Assembly (NCBI RefSeq): GCF_000400485.1
Contig: NZ_ASHR01000006.1
Location: 1 to 52,122 of the forward strand
Source of the DNA: Agrococcus pavilionensis RW1
GTDB lineage: Bacteria; Actinomycetota; Actinomycetes; Actinomycetales; Microbacteriaceae
DNA length: 52,122 bases
Direction: 5' to 3'
The number at the start of each line of letters is the position of its first letter. Within the stretch, counting starts at the first letter, position 1. The notes beneath the pieces were generated by a model that saw only the letters and a list, made by a program, of their open reading frames with translations, searched no databases and was not told the origin of the DNA. Position numbers and translations under genes: made by a program. Below are positions 39,397 to 48,360 of the stretch, in pieces.

Positions 39397-39834
39397 TCAG
39401 CGCAGCAACTGCTCCGGCGTCCGCCACTTGACTCCCTCGAAGCGGGAGAAGTCGTTGTCGTACGAGACGATGTCGGCGCGATGCTCGAGCGCAAGCGCCA
39501 CGAGGTGCGCATCGTTGACGAGGTTGCCGCCGCGGCCGACTCCGCGCAGCGCCCGCAGCAGGGCTCGCGCATGCTCGGGGCCGGGCGCGACCGCACGACC
39601 ACCGGGCGCAGCCAGCCACTCGTCGACCTGCTCCATCGCGTCGTCGATCGTGAGCGGCTGCGGGAAGAGGCCCTCCTTCGTCGCGAGCCGCACGAACGCG
39701 AGCAGTGCGACCCACGAGAGGCCGACCGTGTCGCCGCCGCCCAGGGCGCGATCGAGCCAGCGCTTGGATGCCTCGTGGTGCGGGGCGTCGGCGTTCACCG
39801 CGTACAGCAGCACGTTCGCGTCGACGATCCTCAC
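39397..39834 (-). CDS. VapC-like PIN-domain ribonuclease toxin
   Basis: A 145-residue PIN-domain protein of the mycobacterial VapC subgroup. Acidic residues are Asp6 (RIVDANVLLYAV), then GNLVNDAHLVALAL and ADIVSYDNDFSRF near the C-terminus. The GTG start has a GAGGAG site, and the gene is 24 bp after its antitoxin. It is expected to cut RNA (often tRNA or rRNA) when the antitoxin is lost. Confidence 0.9.
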   Translation of the reverse strand: MRIVDANVLLYAVNADAPHHEASKRWLDRALGGGDTVGLSWVALLAFVRLATKEGLFPQPLTIDDAMEQVDEWLAAPGGRAVAPGPEHARALLRALRGVGRGGNLVNDAHLVALALEHRADIVSYDNDFSRFEGVKWRTPEQLLR

Positions 39835-39858
39835 CCGCCGCTCCTCACTGGACGTTCC

Positions 39859-40110
39859 TCATTGGCCCGCCCGCATCCGGCGGATCAGCTCGGCGTCCTC
39901 GTCCTCCGCCGCGAGCTGCAGCGCTCGATCGAGATCGATCGCCGGCCTCCCCATCGATCGAGCGCGCGTCTCGAACGGCGGGGCGCTGCCCTGCTGCGCT
40001 CCGGCGCGGATCGCATCGTTGAGCGCGCGCTTGAACGAGACGCCGCGCTCCGCCATCAACCGGCGCACGAGCGACTCGGTATCAGGGTCGAGGGTCACCG
40101 TCGTCCGCAT
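39859..40110 (-). CDS. VapB-like ribbon-helix-helix antitoxin
   Basis: An 83-residue protein. The N-terminal MRTTVTLDPDTESLVRRLMAERGVSFKRALNDAIRAG is a ribbon-helix-helix DNA-binding domain; the C-terminal 40 residues, with the acidic LAAEDEDAELIRRMR, bind the toxin. It is leaderless (TATGCT, six bases, ATG). A palindrome covering that -10 supports autorepression. Confidence 0.9.
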   Translation of the reverse strand: MRTTVTLDPDTESLVRRLMAERGVSFKRALNDAIRAGAQQGSAPPFETRARSMGRPAIDLDRALQLAAEDEDAELIRRMRAGQ

Positions 40111-40130
40111 GGTGACAGCATATCGTCACC
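40111..40130 (-). promoter_or_regulatory. vapBC operator and promoter
   Basis: GGTGAC, eight bases, GTCACC (40111-40130) directly abuts the antitoxin ATG. The -10 TATGCT (40122-40117) sits between the two arms. Binding of the RHH antitoxin here would block initiation. Confidence 0.65.
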
Positions 40131-40187
40131 ACGCATGATGCCTTGCTGTCGAAGAGCGGCGAGGCACAGGCTCGCTAGCGTGGACGG

Positions 40188-41504
40188 GTGCGGGTGAAGG
40201 CGGATGCGCTCGATCGGGAGATCCTGCGGCTCGCGGTCCCCGCGCTCGGCGCCCTCATGGCCGAGCCCGCGTTCTTGCTCGTCGACACGGCGCTCGTCGG
40301 GCACCTCGGCGCCGAGCAGCTCGCGGGCGTCGGCATCGGCGCGGCGGTGCTCTCGACCGCCGTGGGCCTGCTCATCTTCCTCGCCTACGGCACGACACCC
40401 GCGGTCGCACGGCTCGTCGGCGCCGGCGACCGGCCCGCCGCGATCCGCGCGGGCATCGACGGCATCTGGCTCGCGATCGTCGCGGGCGCGGTGCTCGTCG
40501 CGGCCACGCCGCTCGCGGGGCCGGTCGTCGGGCTCTTCGGAGCCGCATCCGCCGTCACCGAGCACGCGGCGGTCTACCTCGGCATCTCGATCCTCGGGCT
40601 GCCCGCGATGCTCATCGTGCTCGCCGCGACGGGGCTCATGCGCGGCCTGCAGGACACCCGCACGCCGCTCGTCGTCGCCACCATCGGCTTCGCCGCGAAC
40701 GCCGCGCTCAACGCGCTGCTCATCTACGGCGCCGGGCTCGGCGTCGCGGGCGCCGCGCTCGGCACCGTCATCGCGCAGTGGGGCATGGCGGCGTTCTTCC
40801 TGTGGTTCGCGGTGCGGGAGGCGCGCCGGGAGGGCGTGCCGCTCGGCATCCACTGGGGCGACCTCGGCCGCACGGCCTCGACGGGCGGCTGGCTCTTCCT
40901 CCGCACCCTCTCGCTGCGGGCGGCACTGCTCGCCACGACGGTCGTCGCGACGCAAGCGGGCACCGCGACGCTCGCCGCGACGCAGATCGCCTTCACGCTC
41001 TTCTCGACGCTCGCGTTCGCGCTCGACGCGCTGGCGATCGCCGGGCAGGCGATGCTCGGCAAGGCGCTCGGCGCGGGCGACGTCGCCGAGGCCCGCGCGG
41101 TCACGCGGCGGCTGCAGGCGTGGGGCGTGGGGTTCGGATGCGTCGTGGGCGCCCTCCTGCTCGCGGTCGCGTGGGTGCTCGGTGGGGTCTTCACCTCCGA
41201 CCCCGCGGTGCTCGAAGCGCTGCCGATCGCGCTCGTGCTGCTCGCGCTCGCGCAGCCGATCGCGGGCTTCGTCTTCGTGCTCGACGGCGTGCTCATCGGC
41301 GCGGGCGATGCGCGCTACCTCGCGCTCACGGGCGTGCTGAACCTCGCCGTCTACCTGCCGCTCCTGCTGCTCGCGCTCCTGCCGGGCGTCGATGCGCTCG
41401 CCGTCATCTGGGCGGCGTTCTCGTTCGGCTACCTCGGCGCGCGAGCGACGACGCTCGGACTGCGGGCGCGCTCCGACGCGTGGATCCGCACGGGCCGGCG
41501 CTGA
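40188..41504 (+). CDS. MATE-family efflux transporter (DinF-like)
   Basis: A 438-residue protein with twelve hydrophobic segments in two related halves, LAVPALGALMAEPAFLLVDTALVGHLG at the start being the MATE signature and TQIAFTLFSTLAFALDALAIAGQAMLG the matching loop in the second half. It exports drugs or metabolites against Na+ or H+. The GTG is chosen because TAGCGT lies six bases upstream (40176-40181). Substrates are unknown. Confidence 0.9.
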   Translation: MRVKADALDREILRLAVPALGALMAEPAFLLVDTALVGHLGAEQLAGVGIGAAVLSTAVGLLIFLAYGTTPAVARLVGAGDRPAAIRAGIDGIWLAIVAGAVLVAATPLAGPVVGLFGAASAVTEHAAVYLGISILGLPAMLIVLAATGLMRGLQDTRTPLVVATIGFAANAALNALLIYGAGLGVAGAALGTVIAQWGMAAFFLWFAVREARREGVPLGIHWGDLGRTASTGGWLFLRTLSLRAALLATTVVATQAGTATLAATQIAFTLFSTLAFALDALAIAGQAMLGKALGAGDVAEARAVTRRLQAWGVGFGCVVGALLLAVAWVLGGVFTSDPAVLEALPIALVLLALAQPIAGFVFVLDGVLIGAGDARYLALTGVLNLAVYLPLLLLALLPGVDALAVIWAAFSFGYLGARATTLGLRARSDAWIRTGRR

Positions 41505-41521
41505 CGCATCCGCCCGGTCAG
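41501..41521. terminator. Short palindrome holding both converging stop codons
   Basis: CTGAC (41501-41505), eleven bases, GTCAG (41517-41521). The MATE gene stop TGA and the permease stop TGA (other strand) are in the arms. The stem is only 5 bp, so this is a weak terminator candidate. Confidence 0.3.
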
Positions 41522-43152
41522 ACGACCGCGTCGCGGCGCGAGAAGCGCAGCGCGGCCGCGGCGAGGAGCGCCGCCGCGATGGCGGCGAGCCACCGGGAGC
41601 CCGTCCAGTCGGGCTCCGCGGCGAGCGGGTTCGCGATCCAGTGGAAGGGGCTCAGGACCTCGATCCACTCCCATGGCTCGCCGAAGAGCGGCGCGAAGTC
41701 GCCCGCGAGCATGAGGCCGACGAGCAGCACCCAGCCGAGCCACGCGACCGCCGCCGGCACGAAGGCGACGATCGCCGCGCCGACGGCGAGGTAGACGGCG
41801 ACGAGCGGCACGTGGGCGCCGGCGATCGCGACGAGCTGGCCCCAGCGGTCGTCGCCCGCCGCGCTGAGCGAGGCTCCGGCGACGGCGGTGAAGGAGGCGA
41901 GAGTCGCGAGCCCGGCGACGGCGCCGACGAGCAGGTGGCTCGCGAGCCAACCGGTGCGGCGCACCGCGGCGGCGAGCACGAGCTCGCCGTGCGCGAGCTC
42001 CTCGTGGCGGAGCCGCAGCGCCGCCTGCATCGCGGCGGCGCTCGCCATGAGGCCGATGAACGCGGCGAGCGCGCTGAGGAAGACGCCCTCGGTGTCGTCG
42101 CCCTCCGCGCCGAGCGTCGAGACGATGCGGGACAGCCCCGGATTGTCGGCGAGCGCGCTCGCGACGACGGGCGCGAGCCGGCCCGCGATCGCGCCGACCG
42201 CGGCGGCGACGAGCACCCAGGCGAGCCCTGCGCCGAAGAGCAGCCGCGCGGTGAGCCCGAGCGGAGCGCCGCCGGGCGCGGTGCCGAGGATGGCGCCACC
42301 CGCTGCGCGCCCGCCGCGCTCGGGCAGGAGCGACCCGCCGAGCTCGCGGCGCGACTCGAGCAGCACGACGAGCGCGCCGAGCACGAGCGCGGCGGCGGGC
42401 AGCAGCAGGAGCGGCGTGGCATCCGGCGACCACGGCGGGTCGGCGAACGGATGCGCCTGGGCGCCCCAGCCGATCGGCGAGAGCCACACGGGCCAGGCCG
42501 CCTCGACCCGCGTGAGGTCCGCGCTCGGCTCGCCGAGCGCATCCCCGATCCCGCGCACGAGGAACCACGCGCCGACGACGATCGCGGCGGCGCCGTTCGC
42601 CGCGCGCGACGTCGGCAGGGCTTGCGCGGCGAGCAGCCCGACGAGCAGCGCGAGCGCCCCGACGCCCGCGAGCGCCGCCGCCATGAGGAGCGAGCCCGTC
42701 GCGTCGAGGCCGAGCGCGATCGAGACGGCCGCGGTCGCGCCGCACACGACGGCGAGCTCGACGGCGCCCGCGAGCAGGGTCGCCGCGAGCGGCGCCCACC
42801 GGCCGACCGCCGTGCCGCGCACGAGCTCAGCCCGGCCGGCGTCCTCGTCGCCGCGCGAGTGCCGCACGGCGAAGGAGGTCATCATGAGGCCGACCATCAC
42901 GGCGAGGTAGGCGAAGGTCGAGACGAACATGACCGCGCCGAGGCCGATGCCGGCGGGCGCACCGCGCAGCAGCAGGAGCGCCGGCTGCGCCGCGAGCAGC
43001 GCGACGAGCCCGCGCCGGGACTCCTCGTCGAACGCCGCTCCGACACCGCCGACGACCGCGGCCCAGAGCCCGGCGACCCCGATCACCCAGAGGGCGAGGC
43101 TCAGCCGGTCGCGGCGCAGTGCCGCGGCGAGGAGCAAGCGGGTGCCGTCCAC
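41518..43152 (-). CDS. ABC exporter permease, polyketide-antibiotic exporter type
   Basis: A 544-residue permease with about twelve hydrophobic segments in two homologous halves, like the actinobacterial 'exporter of polyketide antibiotics' group. No ATPase domain; the partner ATPase ends 4 bp upstream of its GTG start. No biosynthetic cluster is nearby, so it is more likely used for self-defence or drug export. Confidence 0.85.
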   Translation of the reverse strand: MDGTRLLLAAALRRDRLSLALWVIGVAGLWAAVVGGVGAAFDEESRRGLVALLAAQPALLLLRGAPAGIGLGAVMFVSTFAYLAVMVGLMMTSFAVRHSRGDEDAGRAELVRGTAVGRWAPLAATLLAGAVELAVVCGATAAVSIALGLDATGSLLMAAALAGVGALALLVGLLAAQALPTSRAANGAAAIVVGAWFLVRGIGDALGEPSADLTRVEAAWPVWLSPIGWGAQAHPFADPPWSPDATPLLLLPAAALVLGALVVLLESRRELGGSLLPERGGRAAGGAILGTAPGGAPLGLTARLLFGAGLAWVLVAAAVGAIAGRLAPVVASALADNPGLSRIVSTLGAEGDDTEGVFLSALAAFIGLMASAAAMQAALRLRHEELAHGELVLAAAVRRTGWLASHLLVGAVAGLATLASFTAVAGASLSAAGDDRWGQLVAIAGAHVPLVAVYLAVGAAIVAFVPAAVAWLGWVLLVGLMLAGDFAPLFGEPWEWIEVLSPFHWIANPLAAEPDWTGSRWLAAIAAALLAAAALRFSRRDAVV

Positions 43153-43156
43153 CGCC

Positions 43157-44215
43157 TCACTCCGCGTGTCGACCGCGGCGGCGCGCGGCAGGCTCCGGCC
43201 CCGCCGACGGCAGGACGCCCGTCGAGGCGATCGGGCCGGTCAGCTCCTCCGGCTCGGCGAGCGCCTCGACGTCGGGCGCGAGCAGCTCCTCGCCGTGCCG
43301 CTCCCCCTTCGCGCGCTCCGAGCGCGCGCGATCGACGCGCTCCGCGTCGCCGTAGTGGCGCAGGAAGAGCTCCTCGAGGCTCGGCGGCGTGAGGGTGACG
43401 GCCTGTGCCTCCCGCTCTCCGAGCCAGCGGAGCACCGCGGGCACGTCGTCCGGCGCGACCGAGCCGCGCACGCGCTCGCCGTCGACGGCGACGTCGACGA
43501 TCGGCACGCCGATGGGCGCGGGACCGCGGTAGGCGACGACCGCGTGCCGGAGGTGCCGCAGCTGGTCGAGCGAACCGCTCTCGACGATCCGCCCGTCGCG
43601 GATGATCGAGACGACGTCGCACAGGCGCTCGACCTCGCTCAGGATGTGGCTCGAGAGCAGCACGGTCGCGCCGCGCTGGGCGACCCGGCGGATCTCGGCC
43701 TGGAAGACGCTCTCCATGAGCGGGTCGAGCCCGCTCGTCGGCTCGTCGAGGATGTAGAGGTCGGCCTCGCTCGCGAAGGCTGCGATGAGCGCGACCTTCT
43801 GGCGGTTGCCCTTCGAGTAGGCCTTCGCGCGCCGGCGCGGGTCGAGGTCGAAGGCCTCGATGAGCCGGGCGCGGTCGGAGGCGGGGGCCCGGTGGCCGCG
43901 GAGGCGCGTGAGGGTGTCGATCGCCTCACCGCCCGTGAGGCCGGGCCAGAGCGTCACGTCGCCCGGCACGGTCGCCACGCGCCGGTGGATCGCGACTGCG
44001 TCGCGCCACGGGTGCATGCCGAAGACGCTCGCCTCGCCGCCCGTCGCACGCAGCATCCCGAGCAGCACCCGGATCGCCGTCGACTTGCCGGCGCCGTTCG
44101 GGCCCAGGAAGCCGTGCACCTGCCCCTGCTCGACGACGAGGTCGAGCCCGTCGAGCGCGCGCACGCGCCCGAATCGCTTCTCGAGCCCCTGCGTCTCGAT
44201 CACCGGCCCCGGCAC
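43157..44215 (-). CDS. ABC transporter ATP-binding protein
   Basis: A 352-residue ATPase: Walker [17 protein letters not shown], signature [15 protein letters not shown] (an LSGGQ variant seen in export ATPases), Walker [14 protein letters not shown], and H-loop [13 protein letters not shown]. It is longer than a minimal ATPase because of a 100-residue C-terminal domain ending in a charged tail, as in DrrA-type drug exporters. The start is taken as the GTG at 44215 (TAGCGT seven bases upstream); the reading frame extends 12 codons further up. It works with the permease downstream. Confidence 0.88.
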   Translation of the reverse strand: MPGPVIETQGLEKRFGRVRALDGLDLVVEQGQVHGFLGPNGAGKSTAIRVLLGMLRATGGEASVFGMHPWRDAVAIHRRVATVPGDVTLWPGLTGGEAIDTLTRLRGHRAPASDRARLIEAFDLDPRRRAKAYSKGNRQKVALIAAFASEADLYILDEPTSGLDPLMESVFQAEIRRVAQRGATVLLSSHILSEVERLCDVVSIIRDGRIVESGSLDQLRHLRHAVVAYRGPAPIGVPIVDVAVDGERVRGSVAPDDVPAVLRWLGEREAQAVTLTPPSLEELFLRHYGDAERVDRARSERAKGERHGEELLAPDVEALAEPEELTGPIASTGVLPSAGPEPAARRRGRHAE

Positions 44216-44292
44216 GCCGCCGACGCTACTCCCCCGGGGCGCGACCGTCACGGGCTGCCGTGCCCCGGGCCCGGCACGGCAGAATGGGGCGA

Positions 44293-45471
44293 GTGCACTC
44301 CGTGACCGCCTGGCGCAACGCCGTCTTCGCCGCCTTCTTCGCGATGGGGTTCGGCTACGCGAGCTGGATGGCGCGAGTGCCGCACGTGCGCGACATGCTC
44401 GACGTCTCGACCGGCGAGATGGGCATGCTGCTGCTCGGCATCTCGATCGGCTCCGTGACCGGCCTGCTCATCGCGAGCCACGTCATCCATGCCCTCGGCA
44501 CGCGGCTCGTCGTCTCGATCGGCATGATCGCCGTCTCGGTGGGGCTCTCGACCGCCGGCTGGGCCGCCGACGCGGGCATCGCCTGGCTCGTCGTCGGCGG
44601 GTTCATCCTCGGCGGCAGCCTCACCGGCATGACCGACGTCGCGATGAACATCTCGGGCGCCGCGAACGAGCGCGCGCTGGGCAAGCCGATCATGCCGATC
44701 TTCCACGCCTTCTTCTCCTTCGGCACCGTCGCGGGCGCGGGCCTCGGCGCGCTGTGCGAAGCGCTCGGCATCGGCGTCGGGTGGCAGGCGACGGGCGTCG
44801 CGCTCCTCACCGCCGCGCTCGGCATCACGATCTACCGCTACCTCCCCGCCGACACGGTCGCCGAGCACGAGGAGCCCGTGACGCTCCGCGAGCGGCTCGC
44901 GGTCTGGAAGGACCCGCGCACGCTCATGCTGGGCCTGCTCGTGCTCGGGATGTCGCTCACCGAGGGCTCGGCGAACGACTGGCTCGCGCTCACGATGGTC
45001 GACGGCCACGGCTTCTCGAACGAGGGCGGCGCGATCATGCTCGCGCTCTTCCTCACCGCCATGACGGGCGGCCGGCTGCTCGGCGTCATGCTGCTCGAGC
45101 GCTTCGGCCGCGTGCCGGTGCTGCGCGGCACGGCCGCCCTCGCCGCGATCGGCCTGCTGCTCGTCATCTTCGCCGACCAGCCGGCGCTCGTGGTCGTCGG
45201 AGTGCTGCTGTGGGGCGTCGGCGCGAGCCTCGGCTTCCCCGTCGGCATGAGCGCCGCCGCCGACGAGCCGCGCCTCGCCGCCGCGCGCGTCGGCACCGTC
45301 TCTGCGATCGGCTACATCGCCTTCCTCGCCGGGCCGCCGCTGCTCGGCCTGCTCGGCGACCTCGTGGGCCTCCGCCTCGCGATGCTCGCCGTGCTCGTCT
45401 TCGTGCTGCTCTCGCTGCTCACGAGCCACGTGGCTCGCGAGCGCACCCCGACCCCCGAGGAGTCCCGATGA
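44293..45471 (+). CDS. MFS transporter
   Basis: A 392-residue protein with twelve predicted membrane segments, starting [28 protein letters not shown] and with the conserved central loop after TM6. The start GTG (44293) is preferred over the ATG at 44284, because a CAGAAT -10 (44280-44285) covers that ATG and sits seven bases before the GTG. The substrate is unknown; the [11 protein letters not shown] start is typical of the FucP/YbjJ-like group. It overlaps nucS by 4 bp. Confidence 0.85.
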   Translation: MHSVTAWRNAVFAAFFAMGFGYASWMARVPHVRDMLDVSTGEMGMLLLGISIGSVTGLLIASHVIHALGTRLVVSIGMIAVSVGLSTAGWAADAGIAWLVVGGFILGGSLTGMTDVAMNISGAANERALGKPIMPIFHAFFSFGTVAGAGLGALCEALGIGVGWQATGVALLTAALGITIYRYLPADTVAEHEEPVTLRERLAVWKDPRTLMLGLLVLGMSLTEGSANDWLALTMVDGHGFSNEGGAIMLALFLTAMTGGRLLGVMLLERFGRVPVLRGTAALAAIGLLLVIFADQPALVVVGVLLWGVGASLGFPVGMSAAADEPRLAAARVGTVSAIGYIAFLAGPPLLGLLGDLVGLRLAMLAVLVFVLLSLLTSHVARERTPTPEESR

Positions 45472-46163
45472 GGATCGTCGTCGCCCGCTGCTCCGTCGAC
45501 TACGCCGGCCGGCTCTCGGCCCACTTGCCGCTCGCGCCGCGCGTGCTCATGCTCAAGGCCGACGGCTCGATCCTCGTCCACTCCGACGGCGGCTCGTACA
45601 AGCCGCTCAACTGGATGAGCCCGCCCGCCGTGTTCACCGCATCCGAGCCCGACGACGAGCAGCGCGCGGCGGGCATCACCGAGGTGTGGACGGTCACGCA
45701 CCGGAAGACCGGCGACTCGCTCATCGTGTCGGTGCACGAGGTGCTCTCGGATGCGTCGCACGAGCTGGGCGTGGATCCCGGGCTCGTGAAGGACGGCGTC
45801 GAGGCGCACCTGCAGGTGCTGCTCGCCGAGCAGATCGAGCGGCTCGGCGATGGCTTCGAGCTGTGGCGGCGCGAGTACATGACCCCGATCGGGCCGGTCG
45901 ACATCCTCGCGCGCGACGCCGAGGGCGCGACCGTCGCGGTCGAGATCAAGCGGCGCGGCGAGATCGACGGCGTCGAGCAGCTCACGCGCTACCTCGAGCT
46001 GCTCAACCGCGACCCGCGCATCGCGCCCGTCACGGGCGTGTTCGCGGCGCAGGAGATCAAGCCGCAGGCGAGGACGCTCGCCGAGGACCGCGGGATCCGC
46101 TGCGTCGTGCTCGACTACGACGAGATGCGCGGCATCGACTCGGGGCACGCGCGGCTCTTCTGA
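45468..46163 (+). CDS. nucS: NucS (EndoMS) mismatch endonuclease
   Basis: A 231-residue endonuclease. N-terminal domain [21 protein letters not shown] and the [24 protein letters not shown] block are typical; the C-terminal PD-(D/E)XK site is [23 protein letters not shown], followed by QLTRYLELL. NucS cuts both strands at mismatches and replaces MutS/MutL in most actinobacteria. The start ATG overlaps the MFS stop (ATGA) with GAGGAG upstream. Co-expression with an MFS protein looks incidental. Confidence 0.95.
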   Translation: MRIVVARCSVDYAGRLSAHLPLAPRVLMLKADGSILVHSDGGSYKPLNWMSPPAVFTASEPDDEQRAAGITEVWTVTHRKTGDSLIVSVHEVLSDASHELGVDPGLVKDGVEAHLQVLLAEQIERLGDGFELWRREYMTPIGPVDILARDAEGATVAVEIKRRGEIDGVEQLTRYLELLNRDPRIAPVTGVFAAQEIKPQARTLAEDRGIRCVVLDYDEMRGIDSGHARLF

Positions 46164-46190
46164 GGCCTCGGCGGCCGAGCCGGCCGGGGT

Positions 46191-46892
46191 CTAGGCGGAG
46201 TAGGGGTCGATGCGCTCGCGCCAGCCGGCGGGGCTCTGCGGCGGCTCGTCCTCCCGCGAGGCGTACGGGTCGACGCGGTCGGGCGCGGGGGCGGATGCGG
46301 CGGGCACGGGATCCTCGCGCGACGCGTACGGCGTGACGTGGTCGGGCATCCGGCCGCCCGGCTCGGGCAGCGCGTCCTCGCGCGACGCGTACGGCGCCAC
46401 GCGCTCCGGCGCGGGCGCGGAGCCGGCGGGCACGGGGCCGTCATGCGACGAGTAGGGCTCGACGCGCTCGCGCCAGCCCGCCGCCGGCGGGGCGCCGCCG
46501 AAGTCCTCGTCGACGAACGGCGCCGACGAGGGCACGGCGAAGGCCTGGCCTGCCTCGCCGAACGGCTCTTGCGGCTCGCGCTGCTGCGCTGCATCGGACT
46601 GCGGCACGGTGACCTCCCACGGCTCCGGCGGCGGACTGCTGAAGCTGACGGCGAGCGGGTGCTCGGCCGGGCCGGCGGGCTCGGGCCGCTCGAGCCGCAG
46701 GCCCGCGGCGTCGGTGCGCGTGCCGCACTTGGGGCACTGGAGCGCGGCGACGCGGCCGTCCTCGTCGACGTCGACGACGCATCCGCCGATCACGACGTCG
46801 CCCGCGTCGGCCACGTCGGCGATCGTGCCGTAGCCCCAGACGATCTCGCGCATGGCGGTGCCGCACTCGGGGCACGCCGACGCCTTCGCCAT
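46191..46892 (-). CDS. Zinc-ribbon protein with tandem PYxSxxD repeats
   Basis: An unrecognised 233-residue protein. Residues about 6-60 hold two Cys pairs (CPECG and CPKCG), a likely zinc ribbon. After a Pro-rich linker, residues about 135-233 hold five copies of a 20-25-residue unit ending in PY(A/S)S-x-x-D, such as RVEPYSSHD, RVAPYASRED, HVTPYASRED and RVDPYASRED. The unit is visible in DNA as well. No signal or membrane segment. A leaderless start (TACGGT, six bases, ATG) is predicted; longer frames reach 47033 through the palindrome repeats but are unlikely. The repeats look like a binding or phosphorylation platform. Confidence 0.7.
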   Translation of the reverse strand: MAKASACPECGTAMREIVWGYGTIADVADAGDVVIGGCVVDVDEDGRVAALQCPKCGTRTDAAGLRLERPEPAGPAEHPLAVSFSSPPPEPWEVTVPQSDAAQQREPQEPFGEAGQAFAVPSSAPFVDEDFGGAPPAAGWRERVEPYSSHDGPVPAGSAPAPERVAPYASREDALPEPGGRMPDHVTPYASREDPVPAASAPAPDRVDPYASREDEPPQSPAGWRERIDPYSA

Positions 46893-46934
46893 GCGCACAC
46901 CGTAGTCAACCCGCGCGCAGCCCACCACCCTCGC

Positions 46935-47049
46935 GAGCGCAGAGTTCCGGCACTCTGCGCTCAGCGGGGCGCGGAATCGCAGAGTTCCGGCACTCTGCGC
47001 CCAGCGGGGTGCGGAATCGCAGAGTTCCGGCACTCTGCGGAGCGCAGAG
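46935..47049. repeat. Three tandem 40-bp units, each a perfect hairpin
   Basis: Units begin at 46938, 46978 and 47018, exactly 40 bp apart. Each has CGCAGAGT-TCCGGC-ACTCTGCG, an 8-bp stem with a six-base loop; the first extends to 11 bp (46935-46962). A further CTCTGCG-GAG-CGCAGAG (47033-47049) overlaps the third. The intervening 18 bases (YCAGCGGGGYGCGGAAT type) are nearly identical. They lie after hemL and before the zinc-ribbon gene's promoter. They may terminate hemL, bind a regulator, or be an intergenic palindrome family. Confidence 0.9.
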
Positions 47050-47055
47050 CGGGCG

Positions 47056-48360
47056 CTAGGCGATCGTCGCGGCGGCTGCCGCCCTCGCGGCGGCGGGGAG
47101 CGCCTCGACGATGCGCGCGAGCGGCTCGTCGCCGTGCGCCGCGGTGACGAACCACGCCTCGAACACGCTCGGCGGCAGGCTCACGCCCGCGTCGCGCATC
47201 GCGTGGAAGAACGGCGGGTAGCGGAACGCCTCCTGCTGCCGCACCTCGTCGAAGCTGCGCGGCGCCGTCTCGGCGAACGCGACCGAGAAGAGGCTGCCGA
47301 CCCGGCTGATCGAGTGGGCGACGCCCTCGGCCCGCAGCGCGTCGGCTAGCGCCGCCGTGATGGTGTCGGCGGCGGCGTCGAGCCGCCGGTAGACGTCGTC
47401 GGTCGCGAGCCGCAGGGTCGTGAGGCCCGCCGCGACCGCGACCGGGTTCCCCGAGAGGGTGCCCGCCTGGTAGACGGGGCCGAGCGGCGCGAGCAGCTCC
47501 ATGAGGTCGCGGCGGCCGCCCACCGCGGCGAGCGGCATGCCGCCGCCGATGACCTTGCCGAAGGTGAGCAGGTCGGGCGCCTCGTCGCCGCTCCAGCGCT
47601 CGATGCCCCACATGCCGGCGGCGTCGACGCGGAAGCCCGTGAGCACCTCGTCGCTGATGAGCAGCGCGCCGTGCGCGTGCGCCGTGCGGGCGAGGAAGCC
47701 GTTGAAGTCGCCGTCGGGCTCGACGACGCCCATGTTGGCGGCCGCGGCCTCGACGATCACCGCGGCGATGCGGTCGCCGTGCTCGGCGAAGACCGCCTCG
47801 ATCGCGTCGCGGTCGTTGTAGGGCACGACGAGCGTCGTCGCCGCGACGGCCTCCGGGATGCCGGCGGAGCCGGGCATCGCGAGCGTCGCGAGGCCGGAGC
47901 CCGCCGCGACGAGCAGGCCGTCGGAGTGGCCGTGGTAGTGCCCGTCGAACTTCACGAGCAGGTCGCGGCCCGTCGCGCCGCGCGCGATGCGGATGGCCGT
48001 CATCGTCGCCTCGGTGCCGGTCGAGACGAGCCGGAGCCGCTCGACCGGGCCGACGCGGCGCTCGACCTCCTCCGCGAGCAGCGCCTCGGCGGGCGTCGAG
48101 GCGCCGAACGAGAGGCCGTGGCTCGCGGCGTCCTGCACCGCCTCGATCACCTCGGGGTGCGCGTGGCCGAGGATCGCGGGGCCCCAGCTCGCGACGAGGT
48201 CGACGAGGTCGCGACCCTCGGCATCCGTCACGTAGGCGCCGTGCGCGCGCACGAGGAACGAGGGCGTGCCGCCGACCGAGCCGAAGGCCCGCACGGGACT
48301 GTTGACGCCGCCGGGGATGGCGAGCTTCGCCCGCTCGAACAGCTCGGCGTTCGTGCTCAT
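47056..48360 (-). CDS. hemL: Glutamate-1-semialdehyde 2,1-aminomutase
   Basis: A 434-residue PLP enzyme. The PLP lysine is in [19 protein letters not shown], the family start is [22 protein letters not shown], and [20 protein letters not shown] is also diagnostic. It makes 5-aminolevulinate for haem. It overlaps hemB by 4 bp (ATGA). Length is normal. A GAGCG-rich leader with no clear Shine-Dalgarno fits coupled translation. Confidence 0.97.
   Translation of the reverse strand: MSTNAELFERAKLAIPGGVNSPVRAFGSVGGTPSFLVRAHGAYVTDAEGRDLVDLVASWGPAILGHAHPEVIEAVQDAASHGLSFGASTPAEALLAEEVERRVGPVERLRLVSTGTEATMTAIRIARGATGRDLLVKFDGHYHGHSDGLLVAAGSGLATLAMPGSAGIPEAVAATTLVVPYNDRDAIEAVFAEHGDRIAAVIVEAAAANMGVVEPDGDFNGFLARTAHAHGALLISDEVLTGFRVDAAGMWGIERWSGDEAPDLLTFGKVIGGGMPLAAVGGRRDLMELLAPLGPVYQAGTLSGNPVAVAAGLTTLRLATDDVYRRLDAAADTITAALADALRAEGVAHSISRVGSLFSVAFAETAPRSFDEVRQQEAFRYPPFFHAMRDAGVSLPPSVFEAWFVTAAHGDEPLARIVEALPAAARAAAAATIA

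Noticed and set aside
41518-44215. Antibiotic biosynthetic cluster around the polyketide-exporter-type ABC pair
   Set aside because: No biosynthetic genes are within the window on either side; the pair is flanked by a MATE and an MFS transporter only.
46935-47049. CRISPR array
   Set aside because: The 40-bp units are nearly identical through their whole length, so there are no unique spacers, and there are no cas genes.
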